Assembly: GCA_021776135.1 (NCBI GenBank)
Contig: JAJFGL010000006.1
Coordinates: forward strand, 1-64,000
Length of the DNA: 64,000 nucleotides
Reading direction: 5' to 3'
Source of the DNA: Kiloniellaceae bacterium
Lineage (GTDB): Bacteria > Pseudomonadota > Alphaproteobacteria > Kiloniellales > J153
The translations under genes and the position numbers were made by a program. Position 1 is the first letter of the stretch; every line of letters starts with the position of its first letter. The notes beneath the pieces were generated by a model. The model did not search any database, was not told the origin of the DNA, and worked only from the letters and a program-made list of their open reading frames with translations. This document shows positions 25,256-33,815 of this stretch, one piece after another.

Positions 25256-28173
25256 GGCGCCACCTCCTGGCGCGCGTTCTTTGGATCGTAGAACGGCAAG
25301 GCCGCGACCCGGGCTTCGATCATGGCGCCGTCGTCGAGTTTGATCCGGAACGAGCCGCCGTCTTGCGCATCTTCAGGATGGACATAGGCCATGCCGATGG
25401 TCTTGCCGAGCGTGGGCGAAGCGGCGACCGAGGTGACGAAGCCGGCCATGACGCCATCCCGCAGAACCAGATTGGACTCTTGCGGCGCCGCGCCTTCCGC
25501 GGCCGTAAAACCAACCAGCTTACGGGTCATGGGCTGGCGCGCGCGCAGCTCAATCGAGCGGCCGCCGACGAAGAAGGGTTTTTTCTTGGAGATCGCCCAG
25601 ACCATGTCTACCTCGTGGGGAAAGGTCATGGCGTCGGTGTCCTGGCCGATGATGATGTGGCCTTTTTCCAGGCGCAGGATACGCTGGGCCTCGACCCCGA
25701 AGGCGCGGATACCGGCGGCCTTACCGGCCGCCATCATGGCGTCCCATAGGGCCTCGCCATGGCTGGCCGGGACATGAACCTCGTACCCGAGCTCGCCGAC
25801 GAAACCGACCCGCAGGATGCGCGCCGGGATTCCGGCGACCCGGCCCTCGCGCACGCCCATGTAGGGGAAAGCCTCGGCCGAAACATCGACCCCCTCGGCC
25901 AACCCGGCCATGACCTCGCGCGATTTGGGACCGGCGATATTGATCCCGGCGTAGGCGGCGGTGACGTTGGATATATCCACCTCCAGGCGCCACTGAGCGT
26001 TCCACCACAGCATGGAGCGGTAAATGCGATCGACCCCGCCGGTGGTGGCGGTGACGTAGAAGTGGTCTTCGCGCAGGCGGCAGGCGACGCCGTCGTCGAT
26101 CACCGTCCCGGCCTCGTTGGTCATGAGCAGGTAGCGCGCCCGGCCCAAGGGCTGCTTGGCATAAGCAAAGGTGTAGACCCGGTTCAGAAATTCGGCCGCG
26201 TCGGGGCCGCGTATTTCCAGTCCGCCCAGGGTCGAGACATCGATCAGCCCCAGGTTCCCGCGCACCGCCATGACCTCTTCGGTTATGGCGGTATCGCGCC
26301 GCTCTTTGGGGCCATAGAAGGCCGGACGCCACCACAGGCCGGCGGTCATCATCTGGGCGCCCGCTTCCAGGTGGCGGTGGTGCATGGCGGTCAGGCGTTC
26401 CGGCTCGAAACTGCGCCCGGTCAGAACCCCCAGGGTTTCGGCGCTGAAGGGCGGCCGCGAGGTGGTGACGCCGGTCTCGGCCACGCTGCGCCCGGTGGCC
26501 CTGGCGAGCAAACGCGCGGTCGCCAGCGCCGAATGCCGGCCCTGGCTGGGCCCCATGCCGACGGTTGAGAAACGCTTGACCAATTCCAGCTCGGCGTAGC
26601 CGTCGGCGGCGGCGTTCAGGATATCCTTGACCTGCAAGTCCTCGTCGAAATCGACGAAGTCTTTCCCCTTGGGATGGGGGAACACCGGCCAGGGGAAATT
26701 GATCCCGGCCGCGCCGCGCTCTGAGGGCGCTTCGGGTTCCGCCCCGGCATCGAGGCCGAGCGCCTGAGCCGCCCGCCAACCGGCCCGGCGGCCCTCGGCC
26801 ACCACCGCGTCCAAATCCTGGGCGCCATTCACGGATCCGGCCAGGTGCATGTGCGCAGGTTGTCCGGTGATGGAGAAAATAGCGCTGTCATCGTCGTAGC
26901 CCAGGCGGGCGCCGGCCTGGAGCGGGAGCTGGTAAGCCGGCGTATAACCAACGGATAGGGCCAGGAGATCGCAATCGATGCGCTCCGGCTGACCCGCGAC
27001 CTGGCCCGGCCCAACGATGCTGTCGATGACCACCCCGCTTAGGGAGCGATTGCCGCGTTCGGCGTAGGCCTCGTAGACGGTATGACCGCTCAAGACCCGC
27101 ACGCCCCGTTCCAAAAGCGCGCGCAAGGCGGCATCTTCACCCGGCGCGGCGCGCAGATCGACGACCGCCGCCACCTCGACCCCGGCATCCAGAAGATCGA
27201 GCGCGACCTGGGCGCCATGGGCGTTGCCGGCCATGACCACCGCGCGGCGGCCGGGACGCACGCCGTAGAGGCGGATCAGGCGTTGCGCGGCCGATCCCAT
27301 CATGACCCCCGGCACATCGTTGTTGCGGAACTGCGCCGGTTGTTCCAGGCACCCCGCCGCCAGCACCAGTTCCTTGGCGCGGAGCTTGTAAAGCCGTTTG
27401 CCTTGAATCACCGGCAGCCAGTTATCGGCGAACCAGCCGTTGCAAACGGCGTTGGTCATGACTTGTATATTGGCTTCGGCCCCGACGGCGGCGGTCAACT
27501 CCGTCCGCAGGGCCCCGGCCCGCGTGCCCTCCACGTCAAAGCGGGCATAGGTCAGGGCGCCGCCCAGGACCGGATTTTCCTCGATCAGCCAGACCTTGGC
27601 CCCCGCCGCCGCCGCGCTCAGGGCCGCCGCCATGCCGGCGGGACCGCCGCCGGCCACGGCCAGATCGCAAAAGGCGTAAGCCTTGTCGTGATAACCGTGG
27701 GGCGTGTCGAGACGCACCTTGCCGAGCCCGGCCGACTTGCGCACCAGGGGTTCCCAAAACTTTTCCCAAATCTTTCCGGGCCGGTAGAGGGCGCGGTAAT
27801 AAAACCCGACCGGCATGAAGCGCGCCAGGCATGACATGGCGGCGGCCCGGTCGTTCATCAGGCTGCCGCTGTAGTTCTGGCCCATGACCTCCAGCCCTTC
27901 CGAAATGGGGGTGCGGTCGGCCAGGACATTGGGTTCGCGGGGAAGCTGGACCAGGGTGTTGGCGTCCTGCCCGGCCATGGTCAGGATACCGCGCGGCCGG
28001 TGATACTTGAACGAGCGGGACAAGACCCGCACGCCGTTCGCGGCCAGGGCGCTGGCGATGGTATCGCCCTCGAAGCCGGTGTAGGTCTTGCCCTCGAAAC
28101 TGAAGCTCACGGACTTAGCACGGTCGATCAGCAGGCCCGCGCCACCGGCCAGGCGATGGCCGTTACCGCTCAC
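25252..28173 (-). CDS. soxA: Sarcosine oxidase, alpha subunit
   Basis: 973 residues, full length. The N-terminal region (about 15-100) is a 2Fe-2S-like fold domain with FEGDTIASALAANGVRVLSRSFKYHRPRG split across it. An NAD-binding flavoprotein domain follows, with AVAGGGPAGMAAALSAAAAGA near 172. A GcvT-type folate domain occupies about 600-960 with ARILRVGFVGELGYEVHVP and EKGHIIIGQDTD. The enzyme oxidises sarcosine to glycine with transfer of the methyl carbon to tetrahydrofolate. It overlaps soxD and soxG by 4 bp each. Confidence 0.92.
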   Translation of the reverse strand: MSGNGHRLAGGAGLLIDRAKSVSFSFEGKTYTGFEGDTIASALAANGVRVLSRSFKYHRPRGILTMAGQDANTLVQLPREPNVLADRTPISEGLEVMGQNYSGSLMNDRAAAMSCLARFMPVGFYYRALYRPGKIWEKFWEPLVRKSAGLGKVRLDTPHGYHDKAYAFCDLAVAGGGPAGMAAALSAAAAGAKVWLIEENPVLGGALTYARFDVEGTRAGALRTELTAAVGAEANIQVMTNAVCNGWFADNWLPVIQGKRLYKLRAKELVLAAGCLEQPAQFRNNDVPGVMMGSAAQRLIRLYGVRPGRRAVVMAGNAHGAQVALDLLDAGVEVAAVVDLRAAPGEDAALRALLERGVRVLSGHTVYEAYAERGNRSLSGVVIDSIVGPGQVAGQPERIDCDLLALSVGYTPAYQLPLQAGARLGYDDDSAIFSITGQPAHMHLAGSVNGAQDLDAVVAEGRRAGWRAAQALGLDAGAEPEAPSERGAAGINFPWPVFPHPKGKDFVDFDEDLQVKDILNAAADGYAELELVKRFSTVGMGPSQGRHSALATARLLARATGRSVAETGVTTSRPPFSAETLGVLTGRSFEPERLTAMHHRHLEAGAQMMTAGLWWRPAFYGPKERRDTAITEEVMAVRGNLGLIDVSTLGGLEIRGPDAAEFLNRVYTFAYAKQPLGRARYLLMTNEAGTVIDDGVACRLREDHFYVTATTGGVDRIYRSMLWWNAQWRLEVDISNVTAAYAGINIAGPKSREVMAGLAEGVDVSAEAFPYMGVREGRVAGIPARILRVGFVGELGYEVHVPASHGEALWDAMMAAGKAAGIRAFGVEAQRILRLEKGHIIIGQDTDAMTFPHEVDMVWAISKKKPFFVGGRSIELRARQPMTRKLVGFTAAEGAAPQESNLVLRDGVMAGFVTSVAASPTLGKTIGMAYVHPEDAQDGGSFRIKLDDGAMIEARVAALPFYDPKNARQEVAP

Positions 28174-28466
28174 GAGTCCGTATCCTTAGGCTTGAAATCC
28201 ACTCGCGCCTTGAACACCTCAGCCGAGGGATAGGTCCGCAGGATTTCATCGGTCACGGTGTTGCGTTCGGCGATGAACCAATAGCTGGTCGGCACATGGC
28301 ACCACCACTCACGCACCACGCCCGCCGTGTTGTTGGCGAACCAGACATGCTCCGCCCAGGCGCGGTCGTCCGTGGCATTTGGATCGGGCATGGCGGCGAC
28401 TTCGCCCAGGCAGGCGAATTCCGAAATATTACGCGGACCGTTAAGCGGGCAAGGCATGATTTTCAT
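28170..28466 (-). CDS. soxD: Sarcosine oxidase, delta subunit (variant zinc site)
   Basis: 98 residues from ATG 28466, preceded by GGAGG at 8 nt. The N-terminus MKIMPCPLNGPRNISEF and EWWCHVPTSYWFIAERNT match SoxD. In the characterised enzymes zinc is bound by Cys6, Cys9, His59 and Cys63. Here Cys6 and the His (57) remain, but position 9 is Asn and the final Cys is Ser61, while Cys19 and Cys56 are new. Zinc binding may be altered or absent. It is coupled to soxA by a 4-bp overlap. Confidence 0.85.
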   Translation of the reverse strand: MKIMPCPLNGPRNISEFACLGEVAAMPDPNATDDRAWAEHVWFANNTAGVVREWWCHVPTSYWFIAERNTVTDEILRTYPSAEVFKARVDFKPKDTDS

Positions 28467-28503
28467 AAACGCGGCCTCCGAGAGGTGGCCAACGCCGCAA
28501 GGC

Positions 28504-28602
28504 ACCCCCACCCCAACCCTCCCCCCTCAAGGGGGAGGGAGTAAGAGGGAAGGCTACACCGCGATCCCCTCCCCCCTGGAGGGGGAGGGCTAGGGTGGGG
28601 GG
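28504..28602. repeat. GC-rich palindromic element between soxB and soxD
   Basis: Two hairpins, CCCTCCCCCCTCAAGGGGGAGGG (28517-28539 region) and CCCTCCCCCCTGGAGGGGGAGGG (28567-28589 region), sit inside outer arms CCCCACCCCAACCC and GGGCTAGGGTGGGG. The whole can fold into one large cruciform or mRNA structure within the sox operon. It is related to the elements at 532-732. Confidence 0.75.
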
Positions 28603-28650
28603 GATGCCGAAGGCAAGGGGACGTTTCCGATGACATGATGCCGGTCCCCG

Positions 28651-29889
28651 CTAATGGCTCGCCGCCGTCGCGCCCATCTCGTTGGCGAGATCGAAGGTCG
28701 CGAAGCGGTCCAGTCTGAAAGGTTCGATCATGGCCGGCGCTTTTTGCTTGGCCACGGTCTCGGCCATGTACTTGCCGGACACGGGCGTGGCCTTGAAGCC
28801 CCAGGTGCCCCAGCCGGCATCGAGCCAGTAATTCTTCAAGGGGCTGGCGCCCATGACCGGACTGTAATCGGGGGTCATGTCGGTCATGCCCGCCCACTGG
28901 CGCAGGAGCCGCATACTGGACAGGAAGGGAAACATCTCCACCGCATGTCCGATCAGGCTTTCCTTGAGGTCGAGGGTCGAGCGGGTCGAATACAACTCAT
29001 AGGGATCGGAGCCGCCGCCGATCACGATCTCACCGCGCGCGGTTTGCGACACATAGCAATGCAGCGCGGTCGAGGAGACCATGGGGTCCAGAACCGGCTT
29101 GATCGGCTGGGTCACCATGGCCTGCAAGGGAAAGGTGCGTATAGGCAGGCGAATGCCCACCATCTTGGCGACCACCGACGACATGCCGGCGACCGCCTGA
29201 ACCACCTGGCCGCACTTGATGGTGCCCCGGTTCGTTTCCACCGCCGTCACCGTTTCGCCGTCGCGCTGGAAGCCCGTGACCTCGGTGCGCTGATGCAGTT
29301 CGACCCCCATTTCGGCGGCCCGGGCGGCATAGCCCCAAGCGACCGAATCGTGGCGCCCGGTACCGGCATCGGGATGCCACAGGCCGGCCTGAATGGGATA
29401 GCGCTCGTGGGTCATGTTCAGGCTCGGCACCAGCTCGCCGACCTGCTTGCGGTCGATCATTTCGATCCCGGTGCCGCACAGCTTGCCGACCTCGGCCCGC
29501 AATCGAAACGTGCGTACGGTGGCGTCGGTGTGGGCCAGGGTCAGTTGCCCGCGGCGGCTGAACATCATGTTGTAGTCCAGTTCGTGCGCCAGGCCGTTAT
29601 ACAACTCGACCGCTTCCTTATAGAAGCGGACCGATTCCGGGGTGATGTAGTTGGAGCGGATCACGGCCGTGTTGCGGGCCGTGTTGCCGCCGCCCAGATA
29701 GCCCTTTTCCAGAACCGCGACAGAGGTAATGCCGTGGGTCTTGGCCAGGTTGTAGGCGGTCGCCAAGCCATGGCCGCCGCCGCCGACGATGACCACGTCA
29801 TAGGACGCTTTCAGGTCTTTGGGCGGGGGAATGTCGCGGCGCACCGGATAGCGGCGGCTCAAACCGTATTTAAGGAGTCCCAGGGGCAT
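28651..29889 (-). CDS. soxB: Sarcosine oxidase, beta subunit
   Basis: 412 residues from ATG 29889. The start is chosen by family alignment of the leader MPLGLLKYGLSRRYPVRRDIPPPK, although the ribosome site is weak. The FAD-binding motif VVIVGGGGHGLATAYNLAKTHG is at about residues 32-55, and the C-terminal GWGTWGFKATPVSGKYMAE is typical. This subunit carries the flavins that oxidise sarcosine. It is the first gene of the operon, separated from soxD by 184 nt containing a palindromic element. Confidence 0.9.
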   Translation of the reverse strand: MPLGLLKYGLSRRYPVRRDIPPPKDLKASYDVVIVGGGGHGLATAYNLAKTHGITSVAVLEKGYLGGGNTARNTAVIRSNYITPESVRFYKEAVELYNGLAHELDYNMMFSRRGQLTLAHTDATVRTFRLRAEVGKLCGTGIEMIDRKQVGELVPSLNMTHERYPIQAGLWHPDAGTGRHDSVAWGYAARAAEMGVELHQRTEVTGFQRDGETVTAVETNRGTIKCGQVVQAVAGMSSVVAKMVGIRLPIRTFPLQAMVTQPIKPVLDPMVSSTALHCYVSQTARGEIVIGGGSDPYELYSTRSTLDLKESLIGHAVEMFPFLSSMRLLRQWAGMTDMTPDYSPVMGASPLKNYWLDAGWGTWGFKATPVSGKYMAETVAKQKAPAMIEPFRLDRFATFDLANEMGATAASH

Positions 29890-29989
29890 GGTGCTATGCA
29901 AGGTAAGGGGGCCGAAGCGGGCGGCTGTCCGGCACTCGACACCTTCCGGCTCGATCGCGTCAAGGGGAAAACTAGTGTGGTGGTTCCGG

Positions 29990-32257
29990 TTAGGCGCAGA
30001 CCACGGCGCCGGATGAAGACGAAACAAGCCGCTCGGCGGGCAGTCGCACCGTCGCGGTGGTGCCGCGGCCCAACTCGCTGTCGATCGAGAATTCCCCACC
30101 GTGCAGCTTGACGTAGCTGGAGGTCAGGAACAGCCCGAGACCGACGCCTTCGCTTTCGCGCGCGAAGGCCTCTTCCACTTGGTAAAACGCCGTCACCAGC
30201 TTGGGCATATTTTCGGGCGCGATTCCGATGCCGGTGTCCTTGACCGAGATCGCCAAGGTTCCTTGTTCTTCCAGTTGGGCTGAAAGCGCGATCCGGTCGC
30301 CGTCGCGGCTATACTTAAAGGCGTTCGACAGCAGGTTTATCACGACCTGCTTGATGATTCTCTCATCGCCCCGGACCCTGGGCAAGCCGGCCGGGAACTC
30401 GACCGAGAAATCGCGCAGGTCGCCGATGCCGGGCCATCCGGCCGCGATCTTGGCGCAACTTGCCAAGGCTTCGGCGGGATCGAATTCTTCCTCCACGATT
30501 TTGAATTGACCGAGCTCGATTCGCGAAACATCGAGAATATCGCTAATGATTTGCAGCAGGTGAGCGCCGCTGCCATGGATATCGTCGATGTATTGACCGT
30601 AACGCGGCGGATCGATAGGACCGAAAATCTCGCTGCGGATCATGTCCGAGAACCCGATGATGGCGTTCAGGGGTGTGCGCAGCTCGTGGCTCATATTGGC
30701 CAGGAACTCCGTCTTGGCGCGGTTGGCCGCCAAGGCCTCTTCGATGGCGCTCTGCTGGGCGGCCTGGGTGGCCTTGCGTTCGGAGATGTCGCGGAATGTG
30801 AAAGTGCGATAGGTACGTTCGGCCGAGATTTTCCGCCGGCCGGGACCGGCCGGCGCCAGATCGACAGCCCCGATAGTTAACTCGATAGCCACCTCCCCGC
30901 CGCCGCGGCGCATCGTGACGCTTTCGCACGGACCCCAGTACTCGATCTCCTGTTCTTCGTTCCAGACTGGCACGAGCGTGATCATCAAGTCGGTTGCGCC
31001 CGGCAGGATATCGTCGATCGGCTGGCCGATAGTCTCGCCAGCTGGGTACTGCAAGATCGCTTCGGCCGCCTTGTTCATCACCAGGATCCCGCCGGCACGG
31101 TCGGCGATGATGATCCCATCGAAGCTGTTCTCGACCATGCGGTCCATCAAGGCGCGCCGCGTCGCGATGGTCTCTCTTTGCTCGAGTATCTGGCGGGCCT
31201 GGGTTTCTATCTGCCCCGATAGGGCGAACAGAAGCGACAACGGCGCCGCGATCAGCCATGGCGCCGTGGCCAGGGCAATCGGGACCGCCGCCTGCACGCC
31301 AAAGGCGAGCGCTTCGATGCCGGCCATGACGGCGACGCAGGAAAATACGCCCCAGCCCCAGCGGCGCTTTGCAAATAGAAGCGTTAGGAGAACCACCGCC
31401 AGGGCGCTAACCGGCACCGAAAGGGCGGACCCGAAGGTTTGTATGGCGCGCCCCTGCCGGACGGACTCGAAAGCCAAGGCCTGTATCGCGGGGCCCGCCA
31501 TGGAGCGGTGGATGGGCACCGGCAGCGCATCGCCCAGCTCGGCCGCCGTCGTGCCGACGATTACGGTCTTGCCGGCCAGTTGTCCGGCCTCGAAATTACC
31601 GCGTAAGACATCGACATAGGAAATCCGCGGGATCGTATTCGGATCGATGCCATAGTCGATGTAGAAGGGCGCGTCGTTGATGGCCGCCGGACCAGCCAGC
31701 AACGCGAAGACCGCCGGCAGATTCCGAGGGCCAACGCTATGCACCCCCGACATACGCCGGATCAAACCGTCCGGGGCGGGCGAAACGTTAATGCTGCCGA
31801 CCTGCGCGTGCTCACCGAACTCGGGCTGCGGAAATGTGTCGTATACCCGGCCGCCGGCGGATTCTGGCGCCGCCGTCTGGCGGAACGCCGGCAAAATGAT
31901 CCGGTCCCCCGCGCGCTCCAGGGCCGCTTGGAAGGCCAGGTCATCGGCCTCGGTGCTGCGGGCGCTGAAATCGATGTCGAGGGCGATTTCGCGCGCGCCC
32001 GCCGCCACCAGCTTGTCGATCAAGTCAGCATGGTAGCGGCGCGGCCAGGGCCAGACGTCAAGCTCTTGCAGGCTGTAGGGATCGATCTGAACGATGACGA
32101 TATCGCCACTGGCCGGCCGATCCAGAAGCCGGAACCTGAGATCCATCAGGGCGCGGTCTATCGGTCCCAAGAACCCGGCGGCATCGAGCACCGCGACCGC
32201 GGCGAAGATAACCAAGGCGCCAATCCAACGAGCCGATGTTTTGGACAAATCTTTCAT
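29990..32257 (-). CDS. CHASE2-PAS sensor histidine kinase
   Basis: 755 residues. One N-terminal helix (about 11-30) is followed by a periplasmic CHASE2 domain (about 34-270, with DIVIVQIDPYSLQEL and GKTVIVGTTAAELGD). Three membrane helices (about 280-350) lead to a PAS domain (about 370-495). The HisKA domain has phosphoacceptor His524, and the HATPase domain has the N box IIKQVVINLLSNAFKYS. No response regulator is adjacent. CHASE2 proteins are often found near FecR and two-partner-secretion genes, as here. Confidence 0.88.
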   Translation of the reverse strand: MKDLSKTSARWIGALVIFAAVAVLDAAGFLGPIDRALMDLRFRLLDRPASGDIVIVQIDPYSLQELDVWPWPRRYHADLIDKLVAAGAREIALDIDFSARSTEADDLAFQAALERAGDRIILPAFRQTAAPESAGGRVYDTFPQPEFGEHAQVGSINVSPAPDGLIRRMSGVHSVGPRNLPAVFALLAGPAAINDAPFYIDYGIDPNTIPRISYVDVLRGNFEAGQLAGKTVIVGTTAAELGDALPVPIHRSMAGPAIQALAFESVRQGRAIQTFGSALSVPVSALAVVLLTLLFAKRRWGWGVFSCVAVMAGIEALAFGVQAAVPIALATAPWLIAAPLSLLFALSGQIETQARQILEQRETIATRRALMDRMVENSFDGIIIADRAGGILVMNKAAEAILQYPAGETIGQPIDDILPGATDLMITLVPVWNEEQEIEYWGPCESVTMRRGGGEVAIELTIGAVDLAPAGPGRRKISAERTYRTFTFRDISERKATQAAQQSAIEEALAANRAKTEFLANMSHELRTPLNAIIGFSDMIRSEIFGPIDPPRYGQYIDDIHGSGAHLLQIISDILDVSRIELGQFKIVEEEFDPAEALASCAKIAAGWPGIGDLRDFSVEFPAGLPRVRGDERIIKQVVINLLSNAFKYSRDGDRIALSAQLEEQGTLAISVKDTGIGIAPENMPKLVTAFYQVEEAFARESEGVGLGLFLTSSYVKLHGGEFSIDSELGRGTTATVRLPAERLVSSSSGAVVCA

Positions 32258-32457
32258 CTATCTCCGAGCCCACCCGCACCGCTGCCCCGTTGGGGCTACG
32301 GGCATGCTGTCGGCGGCTCCATTAAACGCCGGGAAAGTTGCTAGATCGTTTGGCAATGATTAAAAAGTCCACCGCCACGCCTGGCACCGCGGTATTCGGC
32401 GGTAGGCATCTTCAGCGCGAGCCCCGCTTGTGAGGGGCCAGGCGAATCAGGTCCAAA

Positions 32458-32526
32458 TACCAAGTCTCAAACTGATCGGCTCATTTCCTTAACGGCGAAG
32501 TGGGCCATCGGTATTGAGACTTGGTA
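32458..32526. repeat. Inverted repeat downstream of the FecR gene
   Basis: TACCAAGTCTCAA (32458-32470) faces TTGAGACTTGGTA (32514-32526), a perfect 13-bp repeat. The inner flanks continue imperfectly (ACTGATCGGC against GGCCATCGGT). The loop is about 43 nt. It may be a fold-back element or a weak end-of-transcript structure. The rest of 32258-32457 shows no gene. Confidence 0.6.
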
Positions 32527-32541
32527 CTGGGCCTGTCCCAG

Positions 32542-33639
32542 CTATTTGTTTTTACCCTTGCCTTTGCTTTTACCATTGCCACGGCCGGAATTGGCCTTGA
32601 CTGTCTGGATAGGGGCGGCACGTGCGAACTTAACGGGCTTGGCGATTCTAACCGGCTTGACCCCCCTGCCACCAATCTGCAGGCCATTAGCGGCACTGGC
32701 GTTCAAGCCTTTAGCGGCACTGGCGTTCGGACCGCTGGCGGAACCGGCGCTCCTAACAAGCTTGCGACTATGACTTTTGGGTTTCGCTTTACTGGCGGCA
32801 TCTGCTTTCTTACCGGCCGTGTAACCCTTGCCCGGGGCAGTGGCGGCGCGTACCAAGCCCTTGGTGGACTGACTCAGATCGAGGGTCGTGGGGCCAAGTG
32901 CCTGCAGTATCATAACCTTACGCGATTTGCTCTTCGATACAGCCATCACCGCGACCGGCGAGGCCTGACTTGCGGGTGCGGCCTGCTCCGCCTTCTGGTT
33001 CTTACCCGGCGCTTGCTTGGCCTCCGCCTTGGCCGGCGTGCCCTTGACGTCGTTCGACCCACCGCCGATTTCAACGCCGCCGCCACCACGTATGACGGAT
33101 CCGGTCTGTCCGGGACGAACGAGATTGCGGCGGCCGCTGGACAGGTTCTTAACCTCGACCAACCCTTCCACGACATGAACCACCGCGCGGCCGTCCTGGA
33201 TACCGACGGTGAAGGTCGTGCCCTTCACAACGGCGGTAAGATAAGGCGTCTCGATCTCGAAATGCTGCGCGGCCTGTTTTTCCACCGTAAGCAGGATCGT
33301 GCCCAGGGTTTGCAAGATGCGCGTCGCGTAGGGCCCGTCGTTGTTTTTGGGCAACCCGATTCGACTGTTGGGCGCGACGACAATAGTCTCCTCCCCGCGC
33401 CGCAACATGGCCCGGCCGTCCGGTCCCGTTTCGATCCAATCGCCATCGGCGAAGACGTCGCCTGTCGTGAGGGAGACAGGGGCGATGCCGGTTTTCACCA
33501 GGTTCACTTGTCCCGACTGGCCCTCCAGAGTCCACGAACTAGCCGGTTCGGCCCGGGCTTCCCCGGACAACAGACCGGCCAACATGGCGGCGAAAGCTGC
33601 CAGAGCCGTCGTATGGAAAATTCGTTTAAGTTGAGTCAT
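32542..33639 (-). CDS. Secreted FecR-domain protein
   Basis: 365 residues with a signal peptide ending near SGEARA (about residue 31). A FecR domain (about 55-165) includes GDVFADGDWIETGPDGRAMLRRGEETIVVAPNSRIGL and the downstream FEIETPYLTAVVKGTTFTV, both typical. The C-terminal 180 residues are low-complexity, rich in Ala, Lys, Gly and Asn, and end in a KGKGKNK tail. There is no transmembrane anti-sigma part, so it is not a classical FecR regulator. It is divergent from the TpsB-like transporter. Confidence 0.8.
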   Translation of the reverse strand: MTQLKRIFHTTALAAFAAMLAGLLSGEARAEPASSWTLEGQSGQVNLVKTGIAPVSLTTGDVFADGDWIETGPDGRAMLRRGEETIVVAPNSRIGLPKNNDGPYATRILQTLGTILLTVEKQAAQHFEIETPYLTAVVKGTTFTVGIQDGRAVVHVVEGLVEVKNLSSGRRNLVRPGQTGSVIRGGGGVEIGGGSNDVKGTPAKAEAKQAPGKNQKAEQAAPASQASPVAVMAVSKSKSRKVMILQALGPTTLDLSQSTKGLVRAATAPGKGYTAGKKADAASKAKPKSHSRKLVRSAGSASGPNASAAKGLNASAANGLQIGGRGVKPVRIAKPVKFARAAPIQTVKANSGRGNGKSKGKGKNK

Positions 33640-33815
33640 GGTTTCCTCACGTGACGTTTTGACAAGATAGATAAAACTTTAGTAATTCTTATGAATAGAA
33701 AGTAACATAACCTGTGTATGAAATCAAACACTAAATATTGTTAAGTAAAAAATTTAAAAGTATTTTTATTCAAATCCTTGATTTATAAGATCGGGAGTTA
33801 TTTAAGTGGTCTGCC
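33640..33815. promoter_or_regulatory. AT-rich divergent promoter region (fecR-like / tpsB-like)
   Basis: 176 bases strongly AT-rich compared with both flanking genes, including TTAAGTAAAAAATTTAAAAG at 33739-33758. It must contain both start regions. Individual promoters could not be assigned. Such a low-GC spot in this high-GC genome may also attract nucleoid proteins. Confidence 0.45.

Noticed and set aside
28654..30111. 485-codon plus-strand frame antisense to soxB
   Set aside because: The opposite strand encodes a clear SoxB with conserved motifs. The plus frame is rich in His, Gly, Arg and Ala, as antisense frames here usually are.
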